DNA of 64,000 bases from contig NZ_BCTR01000007.1 in assembly GCF_002091475.1 (NCBI RefSeq), forward strand, positions 1-64,000. The letters are read 5' to 3'. A program made the translations under genes and the position numbers. A model generated the notes under the pieces. The model did no database searches and was not told where the DNA came from. It was given only the letters and a program-made list of their open reading frames with translations. The DNA comes from Sphingomonas azotifigens NBRC 15497 (GTDB lineage Bacteria; Pseudomonadota; Alphaproteobacteria; Sphingomonadales; Sphingomonadaceae). Position 1 is the first letter of the stretch, and every line of letters starts with the position of its first letter. Positions 1 to 8,759 of the stretch are shown here, one piece after another.

Positions 1-43
1 TTCTTTTTTTGCGTCGGCGAGACGGAGCCAATATGGTTTCCAA

Positions 44-52
44 TCCTATAAT
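44..52 (+). promoter_or_regulatory. TCCTATAAT promoter-like element before the first gene
   Basis: The 9-mer TCCTATAAT lies 24 bp upstream of the TTG start at 76. The same element or a one-to-two-base variant precedes fliK, fliF, fliG, flgI, the PilZ gene, motA, the HAD gene, flaF and the chemoreceptor. It looks like a -10 box with a conserved TC prefix; no -35 hexamer is evident at 16-18 bp. Confidence 0.5.
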
Positions 53-75
53 GATGGGAAACAGGGAGATCGGCG

Positions 76-477
76 TTGTTTCCGCGCATTCGTGAAATCA
101 CCGATGCCTTTGGTGGCCGCCTGCGCGTGAGCGTCGAGGAGCATCCTTCGGGTGCGTTGATCGTGGTCGAGCGCCCCGATCTGCAGGGCCGCCCGCGCAT
201 CCTGCTGGACGGCTATGGGGTGGACGTGCTGGCCGGCTATATCATGTCCGCGCGGCTCTCGGTGCCGCAGGGGCTGCCCGACGAGCATGTCGACGGCATG
301 TTTGCCACCCGCTTCCGCCTCGAGCTGGATCCGAGCGCCGCGCTGGTGCTCAGCCAGGAAGGCATGGCCGGGCTGGAGGTGGCCGCGACGTTCTGGGACC
401 GGCTCTATGCCGAGCTCTGCATCGTCGCCGCACATGCGCGCGAACTTACCCGCCGCGCCGAAGCGCGGGTGCATTGA
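76..477 (+). CDS. Uncharacterised 133-aa protein, possibly flagellar regulon
   Basis: This soluble-looking protein of 133 aa has no signal peptide or membrane segment, and I do not recognise its family. The start is TTG at 76, supported by AGGGAG at 62-67 with a 8-nt gap. The C-terminal third (about residues 95-130) is predicted helical and ends in a basic Arg-rich tail. A TCCTATAAT element shared with many flagellar units of the window lies just upstream, so co-regulation with motility genes is an inference. It is transcribed towards flgD, which reads the opposite way. Confidence 0.6.
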   Translation: MFPRIREITDAFGGRLRVSVEEHPSGALIVVERPDLQGRPRILLDGYGVDVLAGYIMSARLSVPQGLPDEHVDGMFATRFRLELDPSAALVLSQEGMAGLEVAATFWDRLYAELCIVAAHARELTRRAEARVH

Positions 478-993
478 GGCGCCCCAGCGGCGAGCGATAA
501 TGGGGGCCGCGCCGAAGGGGCTGCGTCCGCTTGCCAAATCAACCTGAAGGAACGTGTCGTGAGGGCGGTGCAGACGCTGCGCCGGCTTCCTGGGCCTCTT
601 GCTGCATTCACCGCCTGGGGCACGTCAGAGTCGGGTTCGCCGGTCTTCCAACGACATCAAAGGCGTGGTCGCGTCGCCGGCGGCGCACGGCTTGCGGGCG
701 GCAGGAGGGCAGAAGGCGATTGATCGAGATCCCGTCGCTGGCGCCTCTGACTATTCGCAGGGCCGAAATGCGAGCGGCAGGCCAGTTGGGGGGAACTGGC
801 CTGCCGCTATGCCGAGCGGGGGGTGCCCGGCAGATTTGGGAGCGCGAGGATCGTGAGGGGATCGGAACGTCCTCGCTGCTCCTGTTTCCGTTATATCGCG
901 ATTCTGGTCGGAAGAGAAACGAAACTCGCGGGTTTGAGCTACCGGATTTGTACTTAGGCTAAAGCACCTAAGCGTTGCTACGGATCACGCCGA
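478..993. other. Intergenic region without a convincing gene
   Basis: This stretch lies between the convergent 76-477 gene and flgD. Its open frames are Arg/Gly-rich, with no plausible domain and no good ribosome binding site, so I treat them as chance frames. The only structure I see is a perfect stem-loop at 773-808. Confidence 0.6.
773..808. repeat. Perfect 15-bp inverted repeat (stem-loop with G6 loop)
   Basis: AGCGGCAGGCCAGTT at 773-787 is followed by GGGGGG and the exact reverse complement at 794-808. No T-run follows on either strand, so it is not a canonical intrinsic terminator. It could be a terminator-like hairpin between convergent genes or a small dispersed repeat. Confidence 0.7.
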
Positions 994-1659
994 TTATTTC
1001 TGGATGCGCAAGATCATGCTGGTCGGGTATTGGGCGCCGTTGACTGAAACCACTGGAACACCATTGGCCATCTGGACATCATCCACCTTGCCGATGACCT
1101 TCGCCGTCGTGGTGATCTTGGCACCGGCATCGGTCGTTCCGGTCAATTGCAGCTGATACAGGCCGGGATCGACTTTCTTGCCGGTGCTGGTGGTGCCGTC
1201 CCAGCTGAACTGGCCGGTCTTGCCGCTTACCGTCGTCTTGAAGGTGTCGACCTTGGTGCCCTTCGCGTCAAGCACGGTGGCCGTGAGCCCGGTGATCGCG
1301 TTGGTCGCACTCCATTCCCACTGCGCCGGCGTGGTGGCGGAGAGGCCCGCCTGGTCGGAATCGAGCTGCACCGGCTGGCCGATCATCGACGAGCTCGAGG
1401 TGAGCGACGCCATGTTGAGGCTCGACAGGATCGAATTGAGTGTCTTGGTCTGCGAGATCGACTGTTCGACCTGCGAATACTGCACCAGCTGCTGCGTGTA
1501 CTGGGTGCTGTCCATCGGGCTCAGCGGATCCTGGTTCTGCATCTGCGTGGTGAGCAGCTTCAGGAACAGGTTGTAGTCGGCGGTGAGCTTCGAGGAGGCC
1601 GCATCGGCGGTGCCCTGCGCAGCGCTGGCCGAGCCGGTGGCGGAAGAAACGAGGGTCAT
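994..1659 (-). CDS. flgD: Flagellar hook assembly (cap) protein FlgD
   Basis: FlgD caps the growing hook and allows FlgE polymerisation outside the cell. The 221-aa protein shows the N-terminal FlgD signature around residues 29-60 (FLKLLTTQMQNQDPLSPMD) and then a Ser/Thr-rich linker. A C-terminal FlgD Ig-like/tudor module follows, with FSWDGTTSTGKKVDPGLY near residues 150-167. Length is normal for the family. It lies 9 bp downstream of fliK on the same strand and probably shares its promoter. Confidence 0.93.
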   Translation of the reverse strand: MTLVSSATGSASAAQGTADAASSKLTADYNLFLKLLTTQMQNQDPLSPMDSTQYTQQLVQYSQVEQSISQTKTLNSILSSLNMASLTSSSSMIGQPVQLDSDQAGLSATTPAQWEWSATNAITGLTATVLDAKGTKVDTFKTTVSGKTGQFSWDGTTSTGKKVDPGLYQLQLTGTTDAGAKITTTAKVIGKVDDVQMANGVPVVSVNGAQYPTSMILRIQK

Positions 1660-1668
1660 GCGCTACTC

Positions 1669-3255
1669 CTAGGCGATGAGATCGACCTGGCCGTCGCCGC
1701 GGATCTGGCGATAGGCGGCCGGCTGGGGTTCTTGGGCGTCGCGGAACTGCTGGTTGCCGCCGCGCGACTGTTGCTGGAACGCCGACTGGCCGTTCGCGCC
1801 GCTGCCGCTGCTGCTGCCATCGCGGCTTTCGAAGCGGAAGCTGCCGGCATCGTTGCGGATGCCCGCCTGGTCCAGCGCACGACCGAGTTCGGGTGCGTCC
1901 TGGCGTAGCAGGCTGAGGGTGTGCTGGCTCTCGGCGCGCATCGTCGCTTGGACGCGGCCCTTGTCGTCAAAGGCGAGCGTAACCTCGACGCGGCCGAGTT
2001 CCGCCGGGTTCAGCCGGACGCGGAGCGTATCCTCGCCGGCATCGACCTTGCGGGCGATCTCGACGCCCAGGCCACGACCGAGTTCGCCGGGCCGGGCGTG
2101 GATCACCGGCTCGTTGGCGGCGGGCACTGGGGCAGGCGTCGCGGCCGCTGTCGCGGTAGCGGCCGAGGGTGCGAAGGCGGCTGCATTGGGCGTCGCCGGG
2201 CCCGTGCCCGTGCTCGCCCGGCCGGTATCGGCGGTGGCGAGTTGCTGGGCGAAGTTCTGTTGTCCGGTGTCGCCGCCGCCATTGTTCCTGGCGTCGCCGG
2301 TGTCGGGCTTGGCACCGCCGTCCAGGCGAAGCTCGGCGACCTTCGCGTCGCCATCGGTCCCGGTCGAAGGTGCACCGGGCAACTGGGGCCCGGCTTCGGC
2401 CTTGGTGATCCGGCCTGCCGCCTGCGAAGAGGGCTTGTCGGTCGAAGCGGTTTGGACCATCGGCTGCGCGACCGGTGCGACCTGCGCCACTGCCATGGGC
2501 TGCGGTACCGCTGCTGCCGCGGCGCCGGCGTCGGGCGGCGGCAGCAATGCGCCTGCCGGATCCGGCCCGGTATTTTCGTTGGCGGTGCGGTTCGCCTTCG
2601 TGCCGAGCTTGCCCGGCTGCGGTGCGCGCGGGTTGGCGGACGTCTCGGTCGGCTCTGCCGCGACCGCCAGTGTGACCGGCGCGTCCCCCGGCAGCGCGAC
2701 GTCCGTAGTGTTCGCGACCGGCGCAATCACGGGCTGCGCCGTCTGGGGCGTCGCCTTGGGCGGGGTCGCGGTCGTTGTTGCGCTGGGGACGGGTTCCGCC
2801 GCGATCACCGGCACCGCGTCCGGCGTGGCAGGCGTGAGAACGGGGGCGGCGGAGTCGGTGGCGGGCTCAGACGCGCTGCCGCCAGGGGCGGTCGCATTGG
2901 CCAGCGCCTTTGCGACCGCATCGGCGAGCGGATTGCCCCCCTTGGCCACCGGCGGCGCGACGGCGACGGGTGCGGCCGTGGCGAGCAACTGCGCCATCGC
3001 CACCTGCGGCTTGTCTCCGGGCAGGGACATGGTCGGCTCGGTCGCGAGCGGCAGCAGCGGGGCGTTGGTATCCGCGGTCAGCAGCGGCGCGCCGGGTTGG
3101 CCATTGCCGAGGAGGCCGAAGCTCGGCTGACCCTGTCCATCCACACCGGCAACCGCGCCGAGCAGACCGGCAAAGCCGGAACCCGGGGCGCCATCAGCGG
3201 CGCCTCCCTGCGAGGCAGGCGCGGCGAAAGGAAAGCCGATGTTCGTGACGTTCAT
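1669..3255 (-). CDS. fliK: Flagellar hook-length control protein FliK
   Basis: FliK is a secreted molecular ruler that sets hook length and triggers the export specificity switch through FlhB. The 528-aa protein has a long Ala/Pro-rich low-complexity N-terminal and middle part. The conserved Flg_hook domain lies at about residues 390-480, with RVRLNPAELGRVEVTLAF and LSLLRQDAPELGRALDQAG. The tail is Gly/Ser/Gln-rich, as is usual for FliK. The start is ATG at 3255, about 45 bp downstream of a TCCTATAAT element on the same strand. It forms a two-gene unit with flgD. Confidence 0.92.
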   Translation of the reverse strand: MNVTNIGFPFAAPASQGGAADGAPGSGFAGLLGAVAGVDGQGQPSFGLLGNGQPGAPLLTADTNAPLLPLATEPTMSLPGDKPQVAMAQLLATAAPVAVAPPVAKGGNPLADAVAKALANATAPGGSASEPATDSAAPVLTPATPDAVPVIAAEPVPSATTTATPPKATPQTAQPVIAPVANTTDVALPGDAPVTLAVAAEPTETSANPRAPQPGKLGTKANRTANENTGPDPAGALLPPPDAGAAAAAVPQPMAVAQVAPVAQPMVQTASTDKPSSQAAGRITKAEAGPQLPGAPSTGTDGDAKVAELRLDGGAKPDTGDARNNGGGDTGQQNFAQQLATADTGRASTGTGPATPNAAAFAPSAATATAAATPAPVPAANEPVIHARPGELGRGLGVEIARKVDAGEDTLRVRLNPAELGRVEVTLAFDDKGRVQATMRAESQHTLSLLRQDAPELGRALDQAGIRNDAGSFRFESRDGSSSGSGANGQSAFQQQSRGGNQQFRDAQEPQPAAYRQIRGDGQVDLIA

Positions 3256-3299
3256 GCGATCGCCTCATGCGCACGGCCGGAACGTGGCCGTTCCAAACC

Positions 3300-3308
3300 A
3301 TTATAGGA
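3300..3308 (-). promoter_or_regulatory. TCCTATAAT element upstream of fliK
   Basis: Read on the minus strand this is TCCTATAATGG, 45 bp before the fliK ATG. It matches exactly the elements before the first gene, the PilZ gene and motA. TTGAAC occurs 20 bp before TATAAT, too far for a standard -35. Confidence 0.55.
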
Positions 3309-3333
3309 TGGTCGCCGGGGCAACCGTTCAACC

Positions 3334-5415
3334 TCAGGCAATTACCCCGAGCGCGCGGATGCGGGCACGGGCGTGGATCTCGTTCTGCGACAGCACCACG
3401 GTCGCCGGGCGGACGCGCTCGATGATCGAGCGGACGAACGGCCGGATCGACGGGTTGGTGAGCAGGCAGGGGATTTCGCCGTCCTGCGCGAGCCGGTCAT
3501 AGGTTTCGCGCACTGCGCCGATGAACTGCTGCAGCGCGGACGGGGCCATCGCCAGCTGGCGATCGTCGCCCGCGCCGAGGATGCTGTCGGCGAATGCCTG
3601 GTCCCAGTCGGCCGACAGCGTCACCACGGGGATCGCGTCGCCGCGCACCTGCTGCGCGCTGATCTGGCGGGCGAGGCGGCTGCGGACATGCTCGGTGATG
3701 GTCGTCAGATTGTTGCTGAGCGGTGCCGATTCCGCGATGCCTTCGAGGATCGTTGGGATGTCGCGGATCGAGATCCCCTCCGCCAGCAGGTTCTGCAGGA
3801 TGCGCTGCACGCCCGAGACCGAGACCTTGCCGGGGATGATGTCGGCCACCAGCTTTTCCGATTCCTTGTGGACTTCGGTCAACAGCTTCTGCGTCTCGGT
3901 GTAGGAGAGCAGGTCGGCGATATTTTCCTTCACCAGCTCGGTCAGGTGTGTCGCGATGATGGTGCCGCAATCGACCACGGTGAGGCCGCGGAAATTGGCT
4001 TCGTCGCGCAGTTCGCGATCGATCCACAGCGCGGGCAGGCCGAATACCGGCTCCTTGGTCTGGTCGCCGGGCAGGCCGACCGGGCCGCCGCCGGGATTGA
4101 TCAGCAGCAGCTTTTCCAGCTTGATCTCGCCGCGCGCCGCCTCGGTTTCCTTGATCGAGATGACATATTCGTTGGGCTTCAGGCCCATATTGTCGATGAT
4201 CCGCACCGACGGCAGCACGAAGCCATATTCGGTCGCCATCTGGCGGCGCAGCGCGCGCACCTGATCGTCGAGACGCGGCTCGCGGGTGTCGTCGTTGATC
4301 ATCGGCAGCAGCGCGTAGCCGATCTCGATGCGCACGGCGTCGATCGCGAGCGTCTCGGCGATGGGCTGCTCGACGACCTGCGCCTGGGCGACTTCCTGCG
4401 CCGCCCGCAGCCGCTCCTGTGCGGACTTGGCGGTGGCGCGCTTCGACATTTCCCAGGCAACCCAGCCGGACAGCGCGGAGAAGGCCGCGAAGGGGATGAA
4501 GGGCAGGCCCGGCATGAGCGCCAGCGCGCCCATCAGGAACGAGACCATCCCGAACGCCTTGGGGTAGCGGCCGAGCTGGTCGCCGAGCGCGGCGCCGGTC
4601 TTGCCCGCCACGCCGCCCTTGGAGACGAGCAGGCCGGCGGCGGTCGACACGATCAGCGCCGGGATCTGGCTGACCAGGCCGTCGCCGGCGGTGAGCACGG
4701 TATAGGTGCGGAACGCCTCGCTGATCGGCACGCCGTGCTCGATCACGCCGATGCCCAGGCCGACGACGATGTTGATCGCGGTGATCAGCAGGCCCGCAAC
4801 GGCATCGCCCTTCACGAACTTCGAGGCACCGTCCATCGCGCCGTAAAAGCCGCTTTCGGCCTCGACGTCGGCGCGGCGCTGCTTGGCCTGTTCCTCGTTG
4901 ATCATGCCGGCGGAGAGATCGGCGTCGATCGCCATCTGCTTGCCGGGCATCGAGTCGAGGCTGAAGCGCGCAGCGACTTCGGCGATGCGGCCGGCACCCT
5001 TGGTGATGACGACGAAGTTGATCACCACCAGGATCATGAAGATGGTGAGGCCGATGATGGTCTCGCCGCCCATCAGGAACTCGCCGAACGCGCCGATCAC
5101 GCCGCCGGCAGCATCGGGGCCTTCATGGCCGTGACCGAGGATCAGGCGGGTCGAGGCGAGGTTGAGGCCCAGCCGCAACATCGTCGCGATCAGCAGGATC
5201 GTCGGGAAGGCGCTGAGCTCCAGCGGCTTCTCGATGAACAGCGCCGTCATCAGGATCATCACCGAAAGGGTGATCGACAGGGCAAGCCCCATGTCGAGCA
5301 TCCAGCCCGGCATCGGCAGGATCAACATCGCGATGATCGCGATCACGCCGCCGGCGAGCGCCATGTCGCGGTTGGCGCCGATCCGCTGGAAGAAGTTCAG
5401 GACGACGGGAGGCAT
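3334..5415 (-). CDS. flhA: Flagellar export apparatus protein FlhA
   Basis: FlhA is the large ion-driven export gate subunit of the flagellar type III secretion system in the inner membrane. The 693-aa protein has the usual length. The N-terminal half carries about eight membrane segments (roughly residues 15-330). The highly conserved cytoplasmic FHIPEP loop is at about 150-200, with DSMPGKQMAIDADLSAGMI. The C-terminal half is the soluble nonameric ring domain that docks chaperone-substrate complexes. It is the last gene of the fliF-fliN-flbD-flhA cluster, 22 bp downstream of flbD. Confidence 0.97.
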   Translation of the reverse strand: MPPVVLNFFQRIGANRDMALAGGVIAIIAMLILPMPGWMLDMGLALSITLSVMILMTALFIEKPLELSAFPTILLIATMLRLGLNLASTRLILGHGHEGPDAAGGVIGAFGEFLMGGETIIGLTIFMILVVINFVVITKGAGRIAEVAARFSLDSMPGKQMAIDADLSAGMINEEQAKQRRADVEAESGFYGAMDGASKFVKGDAVAGLLITAINIVVGLGIGVIEHGVPISEAFRTYTVLTAGDGLVSQIPALIVSTAAGLLVSKGGVAGKTGAALGDQLGRYPKAFGMVSFLMGALALMPGLPFIPFAAFSALSGWVAWEMSKRATAKSAQERLRAAQEVAQAQVVEQPIAETLAIDAVRIEIGYALLPMINDDTREPRLDDQVRALRRQMATEYGFVLPSVRIIDNMGLKPNEYVISIKETEAARGEIKLEKLLLINPGGGPVGLPGDQTKEPVFGLPALWIDRELRDEANFRGLTVVDCGTIIATHLTELVKENIADLLSYTETQKLLTEVHKESEKLVADIIPGKVSVSGVQRILQNLLAEGISIRDIPTILEGIAESAPLSNNLTTITEHVRSRLARQISAQQVRGDAIPVVTLSADWDQAFADSILGAGDDRQLAMAPSALQQFIGAVRETYDRLAQDGEIPCLLTNPSIRPFVRSIIERVRPATVVLSQNEIHARARIRALGVIA

Positions 5416-5437
5416 GGGCTGCTACCGGAAAAGGGGA

Positions 5438-6769
5438 TCAGGGCGCGGGCGAGACGGCGATGCCGGCTTCGATGAAGCTGCGCAGCTTGTTGCGCATCGT
5501 CCGGACCGAAATGCCGAGGATGTTCGACGCCGAGGTGCGGTTGCCGTGGCAGCGCTCGAGCGTCTGCAGGATCAGCTCGCGCTCCACTTCCTCCACCGTA
5601 CGGCCGACCAGGCCGTTGATGTCGAGCGGGTTGGCATCGGCATTGAGCTCGGCCAGCGGCGTTCCGTCGGCGCGCACTAGGTCGCCGGGCGTGATCGCGG
5701 CGCCGCGGCCGAGCAGGATGGCGCGATGCACCGTCTCGTCCAGCTCGCGGATATTGCCCGGCCAGCTGTAGCGCTGGAGCAGCACCAGCGCCTCGTCGGT
5801 GAAGGCGCGCGGGGGCAGGCCGTCGACCTCGGCATGGCGCTTGGCGAAATAGCGGGCGAGCGCGAGGATGTCCTCGCCACGGGCACGCAGCGGCGGCACT
5901 TCGACGCGTACCAGGCCCAGCTGCACCAGAAGATCGGCGCGGAACGTGCCGCTCTCGACCAGCGCATCGAGGCTGAGGCTCGAAGTGGCGATGAGGCGGG
6001 CGTGGAAGGGGATGAGCTCGGTGCCGGCGAGGCGGCGGAACTGGTGCTTCTGCAGCACGTCGTGCAGCTTGGCCTGGAGCGCCGGCGAAAGCATGCCGAC
6101 CTCGCGGAGCAGCACAGTGCCATGTCCGGCCTTCTCCAGCCGGCCGATGCGGCGGGCGACGGCGCCGGGGAAGGCGCCGGCTTCATGGCCGAACAGTTCG
6201 GAATCGAGCACGTCGGGCGCGACGCCGGCGCATTCGGCGACGAGCATCGGCTGCGGCCGGCCCGAGGCATCGTGTACCGCGCGCGACATCATTTCCTTGC
6301 CGCTGCCCTTTTCGCCGGTGATCAGCACCGGTGCAGCGCTGGGCGCGATCCCGGCGGCGAGCGACAGCGCGCGGGCCAGCGCCGGATGACCGCCGATCCA
6401 GGCCGGCGCCTTGCGCTCGACCACCGAGGCGATCGCGGCGGCGATCAGCTCGCGCTGCGGTGGGAGCGGCACATAGTCGCGCGCACCGGCGCGGATCGCC
6501 GCCACCGCACGCTCGGCCGGGGCATCGATGCCGCAGGCCAGCACGGCGATGGTGAAGCGTTCGGCGCGGATACTCGCCATGAAGCCGGCGATGTCCGCCT
6601 CGACGTCGATCATCACCAGATCGGCGCCGCCCTGGCGCAGCTCGACCAGGCCGTCGGTCGGCGTATCGGCCATGGCGACTTCGGCGCCGGCGCTGCGCGC
6701 CAGCTCGGCCGCCAGGCGGAACTCGCTGCCCGGCGCGCCGATCAGGAGCATGCGGATAGAGTTTGCCAT
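5438..6769 (-). CDS. flbD: FlbD-type NtrC-family flagellar regulator with degenerate sigma54 motifs
   Basis: The position (fliF-fliN-flbD-flhA) and architecture match Caulobacter FlbD, the sigma54-dependent flagellar activator. The layout is an atypical receiver (about 1-115, Asp55 present but no N-terminal acidic pocket), an AAA+ domain (about 125-350), and a Fis-type helix-turn-helix (about 395-435, NRTSASNILGISVRTMRNKL). Walker A is intact (GEKGSGKE, 152-159). The sigma54-contact loop reads GAFPGA (198-203) instead of GAFTGA. Walker B reads VLLREVG, so the catalytic Asp is Arg222 while Glu223 remains. The arginine-finger region keeps FRxDL but lacks the second Arg. It may bind DNA yet fail to activate sigma54 holoenzyme; this is inference. 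Confidence 0.85.
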   Translation of the reverse strand: MANSIRMLLIGAPGSEFRLAAELARSAGAEVAMADTPTDGLVELRQGGADLVMIDVEADIAGFMASIRAERFTIAVLACGIDAPAERAVAAIRAGARDYVPLPPQRELIAAAIASVVERKAPAWIGGHPALARALSLAAGIAPSAAPVLITGEKGSGKEMMSRAVHDASGRPQPMLVAECAGVAPDVLDSELFGHEAGAFPGAVARRIGRLEKAGHGTVLLREVGMLSPALQAKLHDVLQKHQFRRLAGTELIPFHARLIATSSLSLDALVESGTFRADLLVQLGLVRVEVPPLRARGEDILALARYFAKRHAEVDGLPPRAFTDEALVLLQRYSWPGNIRELDETVHRAILLGRGAAITPGDLVRADGTPLAELNADANPLDINGLVGRTVEEVERELILQTLERCHGNRTSASNILGISVRTMRNKLRSFIEAGIAVSPAP

Positions 6770-7128
6770 CAGCGATCGGGCCGCACGATTTCGGTGAGCG
6801 TCACGCCCAGCGCGTTGTCGATCAGGACGACTTCGCCGCGGGCGATCAGCCGATCATTGACGAAGATGTCGACCGGTTCGCCGACCCGGCGATCCAGTTC
6901 GAGCACCGTGCCCGAGCTGAGCGCGAGCAGGTCGCCGATCGGCATCCGTGCGCGGCCGAGCACTGCCTGCACCTTGACCGGCACGTCGTGCACGGCTTCC
7001 AGGCCAGCGCTGGCAGCATGCGGGTCGGGCGCGCTGCCCGGCAGTTCGAAATCCTCGAAATCCGGAACGGGCGCCGGCTGGGGCTCGGGGCCGTCGGACG
7101 GGATGATGTCATGGGGATCGATCGTCAT
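6769..7128 (-). CDS. fliN: Flagellar motor switch protein FliN
   Basis: FliN forms the lower part of the C-ring, which binds CheY-P and switches rotation. The 119-aa protein has an acidic/proline-rich N-terminal extension (about 1-40). The SpoA/FliN domain follows at about 45-117, with DVPVKVQAVLGRARMPIGDLL, ELDRRVGEPVDIFVNDRLIARGEVV and the end motif GVTLTEIV. It overlaps the flbD start by one base and lies 11 bp after fliF. Confidence 0.95.
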   Translation of the reverse strand: MTIDPHDIIPSDGPEPQPAPVPDFEDFELPGSAPDPHAASAGLEAVHDVPVKVQAVLGRARMPIGDLLALSSGTVLELDRRVGEPVDIFVNDRLIARGEVVLIDNALGVTLTEIVRPDR

Positions 7129-7139
7129 CTGCTAAAATC

Positions 7140-8759
7140 CTATGCGTTCATCCACTGGCGGATCACCGAAGCGGCCTCGGGCGGGCTCGCCGCGATGGCC
7201 GATCCGATCCGCTTGAGGGCGGAGAGCTTGATCCGCCCATCCACCTGGGCGAGGGCGATTTCCTGATCGAGCAGCGCAGTTTCGGGCGAGGCCATCTGCT
7301 CGAGCTGTTCGAGCGCGTCGGGGTCGCCGTCGGCAGCACGGGCGGTGAGCAGGCGCATCTCTTCCGACTGCTGCTGCGCTTCGAGCGCGGTCATCTCCGG
7401 CTCGATCGCCAGCGGCTCCGGCTTGGGCTTGAGCATGCGCAGGGCGAGCAGGCCGACGCCGGCGATCAGCGCGAGCTGGAGGAAGGTCCAGATCTTGTCC
7501 ATCGGCAGCTTGGAGAGGAAGCTTTCCTTGCCTTCGTCGACCGGCACGGCCGAGAAGGGCATGCTTTCCACCACCACGCTGTCGCCGCGCTGGGTATCGA
7601 TGCCGACCGCGTTCTCCACCAGGCGCTGCAGGCGCTGGATCTGTTCAGCCGGCAGGCCCTTGGGGCCGCCATCGACCATCACCGCGACGGTGAGGCGGGT
7701 GACCTTGCCCGGCGCGCGCAGCGTGACCGTCTTGGTCGAGCTGTTCGAATAGGTGGTGTCTTCCGAGGTCTGGTTGCTGGCCGACTGGCGCGAGCTGCCG
7801 GGGGCGGCCGGGTTGGCCTTGGCATCGGGCAGCTGGTTGGCGACCGAGGTGGTCTGCGGCCCGGCTTCGCTTTCCTTGTTCTGGTCGCCGGTCTCGACGC
7901 TCACCTGGCGGGCGACGACCTGCTTGTCGGGATCGTAGACGTTCGCTTCCTCGCGCGTCTGGTCGCGGTCGATCTGCGCGGAGACTTCGGCGCGGACCTT
8001 GCCCTCGCCGACAATCGGCTGGAGCAGCGCCTCGATCTCGTCGCGCAGCTTGCCTTCGACCGCCTGCTGGCGCTCATCGGCATCGGCGGCGCCGGCGGTA
8101 TCGGGGTCGCCCGCGCGGGCGAGCAGCGCGCCGGTCTGGTCGACGACCGAGACTGCGTCGGGCGACAGCTCGGGGACCGACGAGGAAACGAGATAGCGGA
8201 TCGCGGCGATCTGCTCGGAGCCCATATGGCCCTTGGTCTTCACCGTCACTGCGGCGGTCGCCTTGCGGCTCTCGTTGGCGAACATCGCCCGCTCGGGCAT
8301 CACGATGTGGACGCGGGCGGCGGTGACGTTCTGGATCGTCTGGATCGACTTGGCCAGCTCGCCCTCGATCGCGCGCGTCTCGTTCATCTTGGCGCGGCTG
8401 GCGGAGACGCCGAAGGGCTGTTCCGCGTCGAGCACCTCATAGCCGATCTTGCCGCCCAGCTTCTCGCCGGCCATGCTCATCCGCAGCTGGGCAAGCTTGT
8501 CCTCGGGCGCCATGATCGCGGTGCCGTCGGCGGAGAGCGTGTAGGGCACGTTCTGCGCCTTCAGCTTCTCGGTGATCGTCGAGGCCGCGGCGGGATCGAG
8601 ATCGGTGTAGAGATAGCCCATGTTGGACTTGGAGCTGGTCATCGCGACGACGGTCAGCGCCGCCAGCAATGCGAACGCAACGCCGCCCATCAGTGCGAGC
8701 CGCTTGGTGCCGAGTTGCGTCACCAGATTCTTGATCGCTTCCAAAGCCGCCCCATGCAC
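7140..8759 (-). CDS. fliF: Flagellar MS-ring protein FliF
   Basis: FliF builds the MS ring in the inner membrane, the first flagellar structure assembled. The 539-aa protein has a membrane segment near residues 21-43 and then the YscJ/FliF lipoprotein-like ring-building domain, with YTDLDPAAASTITEKLKAQNVPY near 51-73. A periplasmic Ser/Asn-rich region follows. The second membrane segment (about 428-448) precedes a cytoplasmic FliG-binding tail. The start at 8759 lies about 35 bp after a TTCTATAAA element. Unlike Caulobacter, fliG does not follow; it is encoded 4 kb away with fliH. Confidence 0.97.
   Translation of the reverse strand: MHGAALEAIKNLVTQLGTKRLALMGGVAFALLAALTVVAMTSSKSNMGYLYTDLDPAAASTITEKLKAQNVPYTLSADGTAIMAPEDKLAQLRMSMAGEKLGGKIGYEVLDAEQPFGVSASRAKMNETRAIEGELAKSIQTIQNVTAARVHIVMPERAMFANESRKATAAVTVKTKGHMGSEQIAAIRYLVSSSVPELSPDAVSVVDQTGALLARAGDPDTAGAADADERQQAVEGKLRDEIEALLQPIVGEGKVRAEVSAQIDRDQTREEANVYDPDKQVVARQVSVETGDQNKESEAGPQTTSVANQLPDAKANPAAPGSSRQSASNQTSEDTTYSNSSTKTVTLRAPGKVTRLTVAVMVDGGPKGLPAEQIQRLQRLVENAVGIDTQRGDSVVVESMPFSAVPVDEGKESFLSKLPMDKIWTFLQLALIAGVGLLALRMLKPKPEPLAIEPEMTALEAQQQSEEMRLLTARAADGDPDALEQLEQMASPETALLDQEIALAQVDGRIKLSALKRIGSAIAASPPEAASVIRQWMNA

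Noticed and set aside
531-962. Possible 143-aa gene downstream of the first gene
   Set aside because: Arg/Gly-rich, no ribosome binding site, and it runs through the 15-bp hairpin.
3373-5475. 700-aa plus-strand frame opposite flhA
   Set aside because: It is a His/Asp/Arg-rich antisense shadow of flhA, as expected in GC-rich DNA.
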